In this document: positions 44,692 to 55,796 of the stretch, in pieces
How positions within the stretch are numbered: position 1 is the stretch's first letter
Layout: each line of letters starts with the position of its first letter
Translations under genes and position numbers: made by a program
NCBI RefSeq assembly: GCF_001293525.1
Contig: NZ_BBYR01000030.1
Span: forward strand, 1 to 64,000
Origin: Pseudideonella sakaiensis
GTDB taxonomy: Bacteria; Pseudomonadota; Gammaproteobacteria; Burkholderiales; Burkholderiaceae_C
Reading direction: 5' to 3'
DNA: 64,000 nt
Notes under the pieces: model-generated
What the model saw: the letters and a program-made list of their open reading frames with translations, nothing else
The model's database searches: none
Told to the model about the DNA's origin: nothing

Positions 44692-45945
44692 ATGCAGCCC
44701 GAGGCCGTGACCGCGACACCGCCGCGCCGCGTCTCGCTGGCCAGCGTGCTGCGCCGCGGCCAGTGGCGCGTCGCGTCCGGCGCGGTGCTGGTGGTGTGCG
44801 CGGTGCTGTCGGTCGGCGCCGCGCTGCAGCTGCGCCTGGCCCAGCGCGACGGCCTGGCGTCGGTGGGTCGCGCGATCGCCTATTCCACCGAGGCGGCCGT
44901 GGCCTTCCGCGATGCGGCCGAAGCGGAACTGCTGGTCGGCCGCATCGCGCAGCGGGAAGGCCTGGATGCGGTGCGGCTCGAGCTGGGCGGCGAACTGCTC
45001 GCCCGCTACGACCGCCCGCCCACCGGCGACTGGGCCGACCGCCTGCGCCGCGGCTTCGCGGCCACCGCCGAGGTGCAGGTGGACGTCGATGGCCGCGCCG
45101 TGGGCCGGCTCGAGCTCAGCGGCGAGGCCGGCTTCCTCGGCGCGCTGCTGCGCTGGACCGTGGGCGGCGCGCTCGCCGGCATGGCCTCGATCGCGCTGTT
45201 CGTGCTGCTCACCTCGCGGCGCCAGCTCGCGCTGGTGCTGGCGCCGATCCAGCGCCTGTCCCGGGCCACGCACGCGATCCGCGCCTCGCGCGACTTCGAC
45301 CGGCGCGTCGATGCGGCGGCCGTGACCGAGCTGGATTCGCTCGCGGCCGACGTGAATGCGCTGCTGGCCGAAGTCCAGCGCTACGAGCGTGAACTGGTGG
45401 ACAGACACGGCCGCCTCGAGGCCGCCTACGAGGAACTGGCGCATTACAGTCGGCACGATGCGCTCACCGGCCTGGCCAATCGCCGCTACTTCGAGACGCG
45501 CCTGCAGGAGGCCCTCAGCCGCGCGCGGCGCGAGGGCGAGCGGCTCGGCCTGCTGTTCATCGACGTGAACCGGTTCAAGCAGGTCAACGACCAGCATGGC
45601 CACGCCGCCGGCGACGCGGTGCTGAAGGCCATGGCCCAGCGCCTGGCCGGCGCGCTGCGCCAGCACGACCTGGCGGCGCGCCTGGGCGGCGACGAGTTCG
45701 TCGTGCTCGTGGCCCCGCTGCGCGAGCCCGAGGCGCTGGCCACGCTGGTGAGCCACCTGGGCGAGGCGGTCGCCCGGCCGATCGACATCGGTGGCGGCCG
45801 CAGCCTCGAGGCCAGCGTCAGCATCGGCACGGCCGTGTACCCCGACGACGGCGGCGACGTCGACGCGCTGATGCGCCAGGCCGATGCGGCGATGTACGCC
45901 GTCAAGGCCGGCCACGCCGGGGCCGCGGCCCGGCGGCGGGCATGA
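44692..45945 (+). CDS. yfiN: YfiN-type membrane diguanylate cyclase
   Basis: A 417-residue inner-membrane enzyme that makes c-di-GMP from two GTP. Layout: TM1 about 27-47, periplasmic CHASE8-like domain 48-147, TM2 148-173, HAMP about 175-230, GGDEF domain 250-417. The active-site motif GGDEF is intact at 332-336, and the product-inhibition site RxxD is present as R323-Q-H-D326. The periplasmic domain is where YfiR binds. The stop codon overlaps the first ATG of the 60-bp repeat array that separates it from yfiB. Confidence 0.92.
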   Translation: MQPEAVTATPPRRVSLASVLRRGQWRVASGAVLVVCAVLSVGAALQLRLAQRDGLASVGRAIAYSTEAAVAFRDAAEAELLVGRIAQREGLDAVRLELGGELLARYDRPPTGDWADRLRRGFAATAEVQVDVDGRAVGRLELSGEAGFLGALLRWTVGGALAGMASIALFVLLTSRRQLALVLAPIQRLSRATHAIRASRDFDRRVDAAAVTELDSLAADVNALLAEVQRYERELVDRHGRLEAAYEELAHYSRHDALTGLANRRYFETRLQEALSRARREGERLGLLFIDVNRFKQVNDQHGHAAGDAVLKAMAQRLAGALRQHDLAARLGGDEFVVLVAPLREPEALATLVSHLGEAVARPIDIGGGRSLEASVSIGTAVYPDDGGDVDALMRQADAAMYAVKAGHAGAAARRRA

Positions 45946-46148
45946 GCCCGCCGGGCCGCCCCCGGGGCGAATACCGGCGTGCGCAGCACGGAGGTAGCCC
46001 AATGAGCCCGCCGGGCCGCTCCCAGGGCGAAAACCGGAGTGCGCAGCACGAAGGTAGCCCAGTGAGCCCGCCGGGAGGGTCGTCCCATGAGCCCGCCGGG
46101 CCGCTCCCCAGTGCCCATCCCGGCGCGCGCAGCGCGGAGGGGCGTCTC
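45942..46148 (+). repeat. 60-bp tandem repeat carrying repeated start codons
   Basis: Units begin at 45942, 46002 and 46062 (exactly 60 apart), with a diverged fourth at 46087. Each opens with [AG]TGAGCCCGCCGGG and ends with GCGCAGCACGRAGGTAGCCC. So each unit ends in a Shine-Dalgarno-like GGAGGT or AAGGT just before the next ATG or GTG. The first three starts are in frame with yfiB; the fourth is not. It resembles REP-like elements seen in related genomes. Confidence 0.85.
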
Positions 46149-46787
46149 GTGAGCCCGACGCGCCTCGCGCGCCGACGCGTCGCGCTGGCCGGCGTGGGGG
46201 CGCTGCTCGCCGGCTGCGCCGCCCCGCCGCCGGCGCCGCCGGTCGCGCCGCCCTCGCCGCTGCCGCCACCGGCGGGGCAGCTCAGCCCGGCGCAGACCCA
46301 GGCGCTCGCCGGCCTCGGCTTCCAGCCCGGCGACGAGGGCTGGCAGCTCGACCTCGCGGTGAGCCTGCTGTTCGAGTTCGATTCGGACCGCCTGAAGCCC
46401 GAGCAGGCGGAGCGCGTGCGCCGCCTCGGCCGCAGCCTGCGCGAGATCGACGTGCCGGCGCTGCACGTGCTGGGGCACACCGACAACGTCGGGGCGCCCG
46501 AGTACAACCGCAGCCTCTCGCTGCGGCGCGCACGGGCGGTGGCCGCGGTGCTGGCGGAGGCCGGCTGGCCGCCGGCGCGGCTGAAGGCGGCCGGCCTGGG
46601 GATGGCGCGTCCGATCGCCGACAACCGCAGCGAGGAAGGTCGCGCGCGCAACCGGCGGGTCGCGCTGGTGGTCGTCACCGACTGGGCGCGCGGCCCGGAC
46701 GACACGGCACCGGCCGCCCGGTCCGCGGACGGGCCGGACGGCCGGCCGCCGCGCCGGATGGCAGCGGGCCGACCCACCGGGACGTGA
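46149..46787 (+). CDS. yfiB: YfiB-type OmpA-domain lipoprotein
   Basis: A 212-residue outer-membrane lipoprotein. The GTG at 46149 (GGAGGGG upstream) starts a short charged leader and the lipobox LLAGC; a Pro/Ala linker follows, then the OmpA peptidoglycan-binding domain. Its motif is SLLFEFDSDRLKPEQ, then LHVLGHTDNVGAPEYNRSLS, then LSLRRARAVAAVL and RNRRVALVV. YfiB captures YfiR at the outer membrane, freeing YfiN. An in-frame start at 45942 would add 69 residues containing two repeat copies and hide the signal, so the shorter form is preferred. Confidence 0.88.
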   Translation: MSPTRLARRRVALAGVGALLAGCAAPPPAPPVAPPSPLPPPAGQLSPAQTQALAGLGFQPGDEGWQLDLAVSLLFEFDSDRLKPEQAERVRRLGRSLREIDVPALHVLGHTDNVGAPEYNRSLSLRRARAVAAVLAEAGWPPARLKAAGLGMARPIADNRSEEGRARNRRVALVVVTDWARGPDDTAPAARSADGPDGRPPRRMAAGRPTGT

Positions 46788-47380
46788 TCCTCGGCGCGGC
46801 GCGTCGGAGGACGCCCGGCGCGCGGCGCATGCTGCTACAATGCCGGGTTCCTGCAGAATTCACAGCCCCGATGGCCCCTTGTCCGAGCGCATGCCGACCG
46901 CATGTTCCCGGGCGGCTGGTCGCAGCGGTGAGGCCGGTGGGAATGATCGACCTCCTTCCTCCCCTTGGGATGCCCGCCGCGACGTGTTGCGCTGCGCCGG
47001 CTGCTCCCGGTGGCTCCTGGCCTGTGCCAGCCGACGGACCGAGTTCATCCGCCGTCGGGCGCGCGCAGCGGCCGGTCATCGTCAGCCACGGCCCGCTCCG
47101 CAGCGGCCGTTCGAAGGAAGTCTCCATTCGGTCGTCGTTCCAGGTCGGTTCGTCCCTCCTCTGTCTCCCGGGCCCCAGCGGCCGTCTGCAGGCGCAGCCG
47201 GCGCGGGCTGTGCGGCGTGGCCGTGAGCGCTGCATCCTCGCGGGCCGCCCGGATGCCGACCACCTTCCCGTCCCGATGCCTCGTGCGAACCCGCAGCCGG
47301 TGCTGCGCCGCGGCGCGCTCCCCGCGCAGCCCGTGGCACGGCGCCCCCGTGTTGCCTCCCTTTCCTAGGAAAAGACCCCC
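46788..47380 (+). other. Gene-free leader region upstream of infA
   Basis: Nearly 600 bases with no supported gene. A TACAAT hexamer at 46836-46841 is a good -10 box, but no clear -35 precedes it. If it drives infA, the leader would be about 530 bases, rich in C/T and inverted repeats. I could not match it to 6S RNA, RNase P RNA, tmRNA or a known riboswitch. Small open frames here lack family features. Confidence 0.4.
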
Positions 47381-47638
47381 ATGGCCAAGGAAGAACTGAT
47401 CGAAATGCAGGGCGTCGTCGACGAAATCCTGCCCGACGCGCGCTACCGCGTTACCCTGAACAACGGCCACACGCTGGTGGCCTACACCGCCGGGAAGATG
47501 CGCAAGCACCGCATCCGCATCCTGGCCGGCGACAGCGTCTCGCTCGAGCTGTCGCCCTATGACCTGACCAAGGGCCGGATCACCTTCCGGCACCTGGAAA
47601 CGCGCGGCCCCGGGCCGACGCGCACCCAACGTCGATGA
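47381..47638 (+). CDS. infA: Translation initiation factor IF-1
   Basis: An 85-residue OB-fold protein that binds the ribosomal A site during initiation. The sequence [19 protein letters not shown], then [20 protein letters not shown] and [12 protein letters not shown], is canonical IF-1. The C-terminus is about 13 residues longer than E. coli IF-1, with a basic tail, typical of the second infA in Betaproteobacteria. CTAGGAAAAG lies upstream. A cold-shock gene follows 116 bases later, so this may be a stress-linked IF-1 copy. Confidence 0.95.
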   Translation: MAKEELIEMQGVVDEILPDARYRVTLNNGHTLVAYTAGKMRKHRIRILAGDSVSLELSPYDLTKGRITFRHLETRGPGPTRTQRR

Positions 47639-47754
47639 CGCAGGACGACCCTGCGGCATCGCCCACCATCCACGGCCTGCATGTCCGCAGGCTGTTGGCG
47701 AGCACCGGCACGAGCTGGGGCATTTCTTCAACGCATCCAGCAAGGATCGACGAC

Positions 47755-47964
47755 ATGACGACGGAAACCGGAACCGTGAAATGGTTCAACGAGAGCAAGG
47801 GCTTCGGCTTCATCGCTCCCGACAATGGCGGCAAGGACCTGTTCGCCCACTTCAAGGAAATCCAGGGCACGGGCTTCAAGACCCTGGCCGAGAACCAGCG
47901 GGTGGAGTTCGAGGTCGGCCAAGGCCAGAAGGGCCCGCAGGCCATGCGCATCCGCGCGCTCTGA
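47755..47964 (+). CDS. cspA: Cold-shock domain protein (CspA family)
   Basis: A 69-residue single-domain cold-shock protein, an RNA chaperone. RNP1 (KGFGFI) and RNP2 (DLFAHF) are intact in the contexts [17 protein letters not shown] and [11 protein letters not shown]. The frame is open 40 codons further upstream, but ATG 47755 starts the domain and has AAGGA upstream. Its location 3' of infA on the same strand suggests a shared stress response. Confidence 0.95.
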   Translation: MTTETGTVKWFNESKGFGFIAPDNGGKDLFAHFKEIQGTGFKTLAENQRVEFEVGQGQKGPQAMRIRAL

Positions 47965-48078
47965 GCCCTGAGGCCGGGGCCGGGCCCTTGCGGCCTCGCC
48001 CCAGCCTGCGCCGGGCGGTGACAGCCACCGCCCTGGCGGGACCCGGCCCCTGCGGCCGTGCCCCGCCCGATTCCCTGA

Positions 48079-50445
<2,367 letters not shown>

Positions 50446-50520
50446 GCCCGCCGCGGCCGGACGGCGCCTCCCGGGCCGCCCGGCTGCACGCTCACGACGC
50501 TGCCGGCGCTCCGAGCGGCC

Positions 50521-52218
50521 TCACTGGCAGGAGAAGCTCGCCGCATCCTCCAGGCTGCCGGTGCCGCGGTAGCGCGCCACCTGCGGGTAGGGGCACAGCG
50601 GCCGGGTGCGCGTCGCGCTCCAGCTGGCCGGCAGGTCGGCGTTCACGCCGCCGGCATTGCCGGCGCCGCGGGCGCTGGCGGTCACGGCGCCCGGCACCTG
50701 GCCCTGCTCGACCCAGGCCACCAGCGGCGACAGCATGTCGAACTGGTCGGTGGCCGGGCCGCCCGAGCAGTGGTTCATGCCCGGCACGCGGTAGTAGCGC
50801 GCGAAGTCGCCGGCATTGCCGCCATTCGCGCGGCGCAGCGCCTCGTACCAGGCCGTGGTGTCGTCGGCCGAGAAGATCGGGTCGGCGGTGCCGTGGTAGA
50901 CCATCACCTTCGCGCCGCGGCCTTTCAGCTGCGACAGGTCGCTCGGGTTCGGCGGCGTCATGAAGCTCATCGCCGACTCGGTGAAGGCGCCCGCGGTCGC
51001 GTTGATGCGCGCCACCATCTGGTCGACGCTGGCGGTGGCGGCGAACACGGGCCCGACGAAGGTCGCCGCGTCCTCGGGCGGCGACTGGAAGATCTGGCCG
51101 ACGGCGACCGAGTCCAGGATGCTCGGCACGACGAACTTCCAGAAGCTCCAGCCGCCGGTCTGCAGGCCGTTGTCCCAGGGCCAGCTGGCGTAGACCTTGG
51201 TGCCGTTGCTGGTGGTCACGCCGGAGAAAATGCCGGCGATGGTCGTCTTCTGGGCCGCGGTCAGGCAGCTGCCGTCGCGGGCACCGGTGCAGGTCGGCAC
51301 GTCGCGCGCCAGGTCGAAGGTGGCCTGGCAGGCGGTGGTGTCCTGCACCAGGCCGTCGGTCGCGCCGTCGAGCGCGTCGCAGCGCGCCAGCACCGCGTTG
51401 CTGACCAGCGTGCGCTCGGCCGCCGTGAAGCCGGTCGACGCATCGCCGGGCGTGCTGGCCAGCGTCAGGTAGCGCTGGTAGCCGCCGATGTTGGCCGTGG
51501 CCGCCTTCGGCAGGTTGAAGCCGGCGTTGCCGACCAGGTAGCCGTCGTACTGGTCGGGGTAGCGCGACGCGGCGACCAGGGTGTGGCGGCCGCCGTTCGA
51601 GCAGCCGCCGATGTAGGACCGGTCGGGGCCCTTGCCGTAGCCGGCCAGGATCAGCGCCTTGGCCATCGGGCCGACCTTGCCGACCGCCTGGTAGCCGTAG
51701 TCGAGCCGGGCCTGCGGGTCGTTGCCGAAGTTGGCCGTGCCGGCGGCGTTCTGCGCGCCGTTGTGGCCGGCGTCCGAGCTGACGACGGCGAAGCCGAGCT
51801 TCAGCGCGTTCGTCAGGCCGCCGCCGCCATTGACGGCGCCGGTGGCCGTGGCGACGCTGCCGTCGGTGCCGCCGTTGACCTGGTGGAAGAAGCGGCCGTT
51901 CCAGGCCGCCGGCAGGCGCGCCTCGAAGCCGATCGCGTAGTTGCCGTTCACGCCGGTGCGCGAGAACATCGTGCCGGTGACCCGGCAGTGGGCGGGGACG
52001 GGCGTGCCGGCCACCGTCAGCGTGCCGGCCGCGACGTCGGTGGCGGCGGTGACCGTGGTGTTGGCGAAGGAGAAGCCGGCCAGGCTGGCGCAGCCCCGCA
52101 GCGAGGCGCCGGTGGCCGGGCCGAGCTGCGGCAGCGGTGGCTCGCCGTCGTCGCCGCCGCAGGCGGCGAGCAGGCCGGCGAGGCCGAGCGTGAGGGGGAG
52201 GGCAAGGGCAGGGCGCAT
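50521..52218 (-). CDS. Tannase/feruloyl esterase family lipoprotein
   Basis: A 565-residue secreted esterase-fold protein with lipobox LLAACGG. The nucleophile elbow is IGGCSNGGRHT, the acid lies in YHGTADPIFSADD and the base in GMNHCSGGPATD; the Cys residues next to the Ser and His form the tannase-family disulfide. It belongs to the same family as the protein at 38809-40470 but is clearly divergent. It is transcribed away from the MarR gene across a gap with inverted repeats, so MarR probably controls it in response to a phenolic acid. Confidence 0.88.
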   Translation of the reverse strand: MRPALALPLTLGLAGLLAACGGDDGEPPLPQLGPATGASLRGCASLAGFSFANTTVTAATDVAAGTLTVAGTPVPAHCRVTGTMFSRTGVNGNYAIGFEARLPAAWNGRFFHQVNGGTDGSVATATGAVNGGGGLTNALKLGFAVVSSDAGHNGAQNAAGTANFGNDPQARLDYGYQAVGKVGPMAKALILAGYGKGPDRSYIGGCSNGGRHTLVAASRYPDQYDGYLVGNAGFNLPKAATANIGGYQRYLTLASTPGDASTGFTAAERTLVSNAVLARCDALDGATDGLVQDTTACQATFDLARDVPTCTGARDGSCLTAAQKTTIAGIFSGVTTSNGTKVYASWPWDNGLQTGGWSFWKFVVPSILDSVAVGQIFQSPPEDAATFVGPVFAATASVDQMVARINATAGAFTESAMSFMTPPNPSDLSQLKGRGAKVMVYHGTADPIFSADDTTAWYEALRRANGGNAGDFARYYRVPGMNHCSGGPATDQFDMLSPLVAWVEQGQVPGAVTASARGAGNAGGVNADLPASWSATRTRPLCPYPQVARYRGTGSLEDAASFSCQ

Positions 52219-52271
52219 GGGGACGGGTCGGACTGCGGCGCGCCGGGATGGACGCCTCGACGACAATCTAT

Positions 52272-52333
52272 TTCAGCGCCTGAATCATCGAATCCGGTTT
52301 CTCCCTATGAGGGTTGATCCGGAATGCTTCAGG
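52272..52333. promoter_or_regulatory. Candidate MarR operator cluster
   Basis: The gap contains TTCAGCGCCTGAA (52272-52284, five-base arms). It also has CCTGAATCAT (52279-52288) inverted against ATGCTTCAGG (52324-52333). These shared TTCAGG/CCTGAA half-sites between the divergent esterase and MarR genes are a plausible operator. The possible ATG at 52324 falls inside it. Confidence 0.45.
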
Positions 52334-52389
52334 TAATCGAGCATGCTTCCGGCTCCGTCGGGCGGGCAATCGGCAGCGAGAATCCCGCC

Positions 52390-52866
52390 ATGCGCTCCCG
52401 CCTCGATCCCGACACCGACCGCACCCCGCGCGGCCGCCTGGCCCAGGCCCGCCTGCACGACGTGCTGGGCTACCACGTGGCCCAGGCGTCCATCGTCACC
52501 AATGCGGTCTTCGAGGCGCAGGTCGAGCCGGTGCTCGGCCTGCGCAAGGTGGAGTTCACGGTGCTCACGCTGATCGGCGAGAACCCCGGCGGCACGCCGG
52601 CCCAGCTCGCCCGGGCGCTCGCCTTCACGCCCGGCAACATCACGATGTGGGTGGACCGCCTGGTCGACAAGGGCCTGGTGCGCCGCGAGGCCGGCACCGC
52701 CGACAGGCGCGCCCAGCACCTCTACGCCACGCCCGAGGGCGAGGCCGTCGCGGCCGACGCCATCGCCCGCATCGTCGAGGCGGAAGACGCCCGCCTGCGC
52801 GGCCTCTCGCCGGCCGAGCGGGCGATGCTGGTCGAGCTGCTGCGCAAGGTCGCCGCGGCGCGCTGA
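52390..52866 (+). CDS. MarR-family transcriptional regulator
   Basis: A 158-residue winged-helix regulator. The wHTH reads KVEFTVLTLIGENPGGTPAQ, then LARALAFTPGNITMWVDRLVDKG, and the wing VRREAGTADRRAQHLYATPEGE, the MarR pattern. An ATG at 52324 would add 22 residues but lies inside the likely operator, so 52390 is preferred. It is divergent from the tannase-family gene; MarR proteins commonly sense aromatic acids and control such esterases. Confidence 0.9.
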   Translation: MRSRLDPDTDRTPRGRLAQARLHDVLGYHVAQASIVTNAVFEAQVEPVLGLRKVEFTVLTLIGENPGGTPAQLARALAFTPGNITMWVDRLVDKGLVRREAGTADRRAQHLYATPEGEAVAADAIARIVEAEDARLRGLSPAERAMLVELLRKVAAAR

Positions 52867-52875
52867 GCGCGCGGC

Positions 52876-53460
52876 TCAGCGGCCCGGGCCGTCGGCCGCC
52901 ACCGGCCCGGCCGTGCAGCGCGCCATCGTCAGCACGTCCTCGTAGCGGCCATCGCGCAGCGCGTAGCCGCGCAGCCGGCCCTCGGTGACGAAGCCGAAGC
53001 GTTCGTAGAGCGCGATCGCGCGCGCGTTGTCGACGAAGACGGTCAGTTCCAGCCGGCGCAGCCCCAGCCAGCGGTCGGCGAGCTCGCACAGCGCGGCCAT
53101 CAGCGCGCTGCCGACGCCGCGGCCCTGGGCCTCGGGGTGGACGGAGATGCCCAGGTACATGGCGTGCCGGCGCCGCGGGTTCGGCCCGTCCGGGTGCAGG
53201 CCCGCGCTGCCCTCGACCCGGCCGTCGAGCTCGGCCACCAGCAGCAGGTCCGGCTGGTCCGGCCTGAAGCGCTCGGCCAGCCGCCCGCGCCACAGCGCCT
53301 CGTCCGCGTAGGGCAGCTGCAGCAGGCCGCGGTAGACCTGCGGGTGGCCCATGATCCGCGCCAGCGCGGCCGCGTCGTCGAGGCCGGCGCGGCGGACCGC
53401 GATGCCGCCCGCGGGCGCCGCAGGCCCGGCGTCGTCGGCCGCGCGGCGGTCCGCGCTCAC
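52876..53460 (-). CDS. GNAT-family N-acetyltransferase
   Basis: A 194-residue acetyltransferase of the GNAT fold. The acetyl-CoA loop is VHPEAQGRGVGSALM (Q-x-x-G-x-G/A), preceded by GSAGLHPDG and followed by LGLRRLELTVFVDNARAIALYERFGF, the RimI/RimL pattern. It starts at GTG 53460, overlapping the stop of the upstream prolyl oligopeptidase (GTGA). Coupling with a peptidase suggests action on amino acids or peptides, but the acceptor is unknown. Confidence 0.87.
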   Translation of the reverse strand: MSADRRAADDAGPAAPAGGIAVRRAGLDDAAALARIMGHPQVYRGLLQLPYADEALWRGRLAERFRPDQPDLLLVAELDGRVEGSAGLHPDGPNPRRRHAMYLGISVHPEAQGRGVGSALMAALCELADRWLGLRRLELTVFVDNARAIALYERFGFVTEGRLRGYALRDGRYEDVLTMARCTAGPVAADGPGR

Positions 53461-55718
53461 GGCGCGCTCGCCTTCGGCTGGAACGCCGGGTCGCCCATCT
53501 GCCAGAGGAAGAAGCTCCAGACGTCGGCGGTTTCGTCGAGCTGCTGCGTGACGCTGGAGCCCATGCCGTGGCCGCCGTCGAAGTCCACCCGCAGCAGCAC
53601 CGGCTTGCCGTTCGGGTTCGCGGCCTGCAGCCGGGCGGCCAGCTTGCCGGGCATCCAGGCATCGACGCGCGGGTCGTTCGCGCCGGTGGTGACGATCACC
53701 GCCGGGTAGGCGACGCCGTCGCGGATGCGGTGGTAGGGGCTGATCGCGAACATGGCACGGAAGTGCGCCGGGTTGGTCACGGTGCCGAACTCGGCGATGT
53801 TGGGCGCGCCGTTCGGCGTCAGCTCCATGCGCAGCATGTCGGACACGCCGACCGCGCTCTGCGCCGCCGCGAACAGCTCGGGCCGCTGCGTGATCGCGCC
53901 GCCGATCGTGATCCCGCCGGCGCTGCCGCCGGTGCCGGCCAGGGTGCGCGGGCTGGCCCAGCCCTGGTCGACCAGCCACTCGGCGCAGGCGATGAAGTCG
54001 CCGATGGTGTTCTGCTTGGTCTCGATGTAGCCGCCGCGGTGCCAGTCCTCGCCCAGCTCGCCGCCACCACGCACATGGCAGACCGCAGCCAGGCCGCCGC
54101 GCTCGATCCAGGCCAGCCGGGTCGGCGAGAAGCGCGGCTCCAGCGAGATGCCGTAGGCGCCGTAGCCGGTGACCACCGTCGGCCGGCCGCCGTCGCGGCG
54201 CGCCTGCTCGGCGGTGAGGCCGCGCGGCAGCAGCAGCGACATCGGCACCGCGGTGCCGTCGGCGGCGCGCACCATCACGCGCCGGCTCTCGACGCCCGAC
54301 GCGTCCACCGTCGACGGCGGCTGCAGGCCCAGCGCCTCGCTGCGTCCGTCGCGCAGCGCGAAGACCTGCGGCGCGCGCGTCCAGCCCTCCAGCCGCACCA
54401 GCACGCCGCCGCGCGGCAGCGGCGCGAGCTCGCGCAGCGAGCCCTCGAAGGGCAGCGCGACCGGGGCCGCCGGGCCGGCCGGCGCACCGCTCGCGCGGTG
54501 TCGCAGCGGCACGCGCCACAGCCGGCTGACGCCACCGTCGAGCGCCTTCAGGTAGACGCCGTCGCGGCCGACGACGGCCGTCTGCAGCACCTGGTCGCCC
54601 GCCGGCAGCACCACCTGGCGGCGGCCGCTCGCCACGTCGATTGCCCACAGCTCGCGGCGCGAGGCGTTCCTCTGGCTGACGGCGTAGACGGTGCGGCCGA
54701 CCAGCACCGCCTGCGTCACCTTGTCCTCGGGGCCGAGCAGCCGGCGCCAGCCCGCGCGCGCCGGCGCGGGCCCGCGCAGCGCGGCCACCGGCGCCAGCCA
54801 GTAGGAGCGCTCCGCCGCGTCGCCGTGCAGCACCTCGGCCATCGCCCACGACGAGCCGCCGACGGTGGACAGGTAGGGCAGGTCCGGGCGCTCGAAGCGG
54901 CGCGCCGGATCGGCCCCCCAGCCGAACACCGGCACGTCCTCGCCGTCCGGCCGGCCCAGCGTGTGGCGCCAGACGGTGCTCTGGTTGTAGCGCTCGTCGG
55001 CCGGGTGGCGGTTGTAGAAAAAGCCGCGGTTGCCGGGCAGCCAGGCCACGCCCGGCTCGTTCAGGCCGGTGCGGTCGATGCGCTCGCCGAGCAGGCGGCC
55101 GCTGGCGACGTCGATGACGTGCAGCACGCTGTCCTCGGAGCCGCCGAGCGACAGGCCGAGCGCGACCAGCCGGCCGTCCGGCGACGGCGAGGTCCAGTCG
55201 ATCGCGTGGCGCCCGGGCCGGCCGGGCAGGGCCTCCGGGTCCAGCAGCAGGCGCTCCGGCCCGTCCAGGCCCTCCCGCATCCACAGCTTGCGCGAGGCCT
55301 CGCCGGGCAGGCGCTTCAGGTAGAAGGTGCGGCCGCCGGGACTCACGCTGACCTCGCCGACGTTGACCGACGCATCGGCCAGCGCGCCCAGGCGCTGGCG
55401 CAGCGCGGCGCGGCCCGGCAGCGTCGCCAGCACGGCGCCGGCATGCGCGGCCTGCGCCTTCAGCCAGGCCTGGAAGGCGGGCGACTTCATGTCCTCCATC
55501 CAGCGGTAGGGATCGACGACCGTGGTGCCGTGGTAGACGTCGGTGACCGGTTCGGACGGCGTGGGCGGCGGGGCCGGCGTCGCCGCGTGGCTGCCGGCGC
55601 CGAGCGTGGCGAGGCCGACGGCGGCCAGCACGGCCAGCGCGCGGGCGGGCTGCAGCAGCGGCCGCAGCAGGGAACGGGAAGGGGCGGGGTGGCGCGGCAG
55701 GCGCGGGGTGGGGCGCAT
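53457..55718 (-). CDS. Prolyl oligopeptidase family (S9A) peptidase
   Basis: A 753-residue serine peptidase with a signal peptide (hydrophobic 27-43, cleavage near GSHAA). The propeller starts at DPYRWMEDMKS. The triad includes S599 in GTGGSAGG, the Asp in GANDPRVDAW and the His in DGGHGMGSS. The Gly-Ser-Ala-Gly-Gly elbow marks the protease II/oligopeptidase B-like branch rather than the GGSNGG form of the lipoprotein at 27489. It acts in the periplasm on peptides. It is followed by the overlapping GNAT gene and is divergent from the ECF sigma gene. Confidence 0.92.
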   Translation of the reverse strand: MRPTPRLPRHPAPSRSLLRPLLQPARALAVLAAVGLATLGAGSHAATPAPPPTPSEPVTDVYHGTTVVDPYRWMEDMKSPAFQAWLKAQAAHAGAVLATLPGRAALRQRLGALADASVNVGEVSVSPGGRTFYLKRLPGEASRKLWMREGLDGPERLLLDPEALPGRPGRHAIDWTSPSPDGRLVALGLSLGGSEDSVLHVIDVASGRLLGERIDRTGLNEPGVAWLPGNRGFFYNRHPADERYNQSTVWRHTLGRPDGEDVPVFGWGADPARRFERPDLPYLSTVGGSSWAMAEVLHGDAAERSYWLAPVAALRGPAPARAGWRRLLGPEDKVTQAVLVGRTVYAVSQRNASRRELWAIDVASGRRQVVLPAGDQVLQTAVVGRDGVYLKALDGGVSRLWRVPLRHRASGAPAGPAAPVALPFEGSLRELAPLPRGGVLVRLEGWTRAPQVFALRDGRSEALGLQPPSTVDASGVESRRVMVRAADGTAVPMSLLLPRGLTAEQARRDGGRPTVVTGYGAYGISLEPRFSPTRLAWIERGGLAAVCHVRGGGELGEDWHRGGYIETKQNTIGDFIACAEWLVDQGWASPRTLAGTGGSAGGITIGGAITQRPELFAAAQSAVGVSDMLRMELTPNGAPNIAEFGTVTNPAHFRAMFAISPYHRIRDGVAYPAVIVTTGANDPRVDAWMPGKLAARLQAANPNGKPVLLRVDFDGGHGMGSSVTQQLDETADVWSFFLWQMGDPAFQPKASAP

Positions 55719-55796
55719 CGGACGGCGTTCGGTGGAGCGGTGCTGCCAGCATACGCCCGCGCCGAGCCGCGCCGCCTCCACTAGACTGCGGCCGCG

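Noticed and set aside
46784-47368. Open frames in both directions before infA
   Set aside because: Pro/Arg/Ala-rich with no ribosome-binding site, no family features and poor codon pattern.
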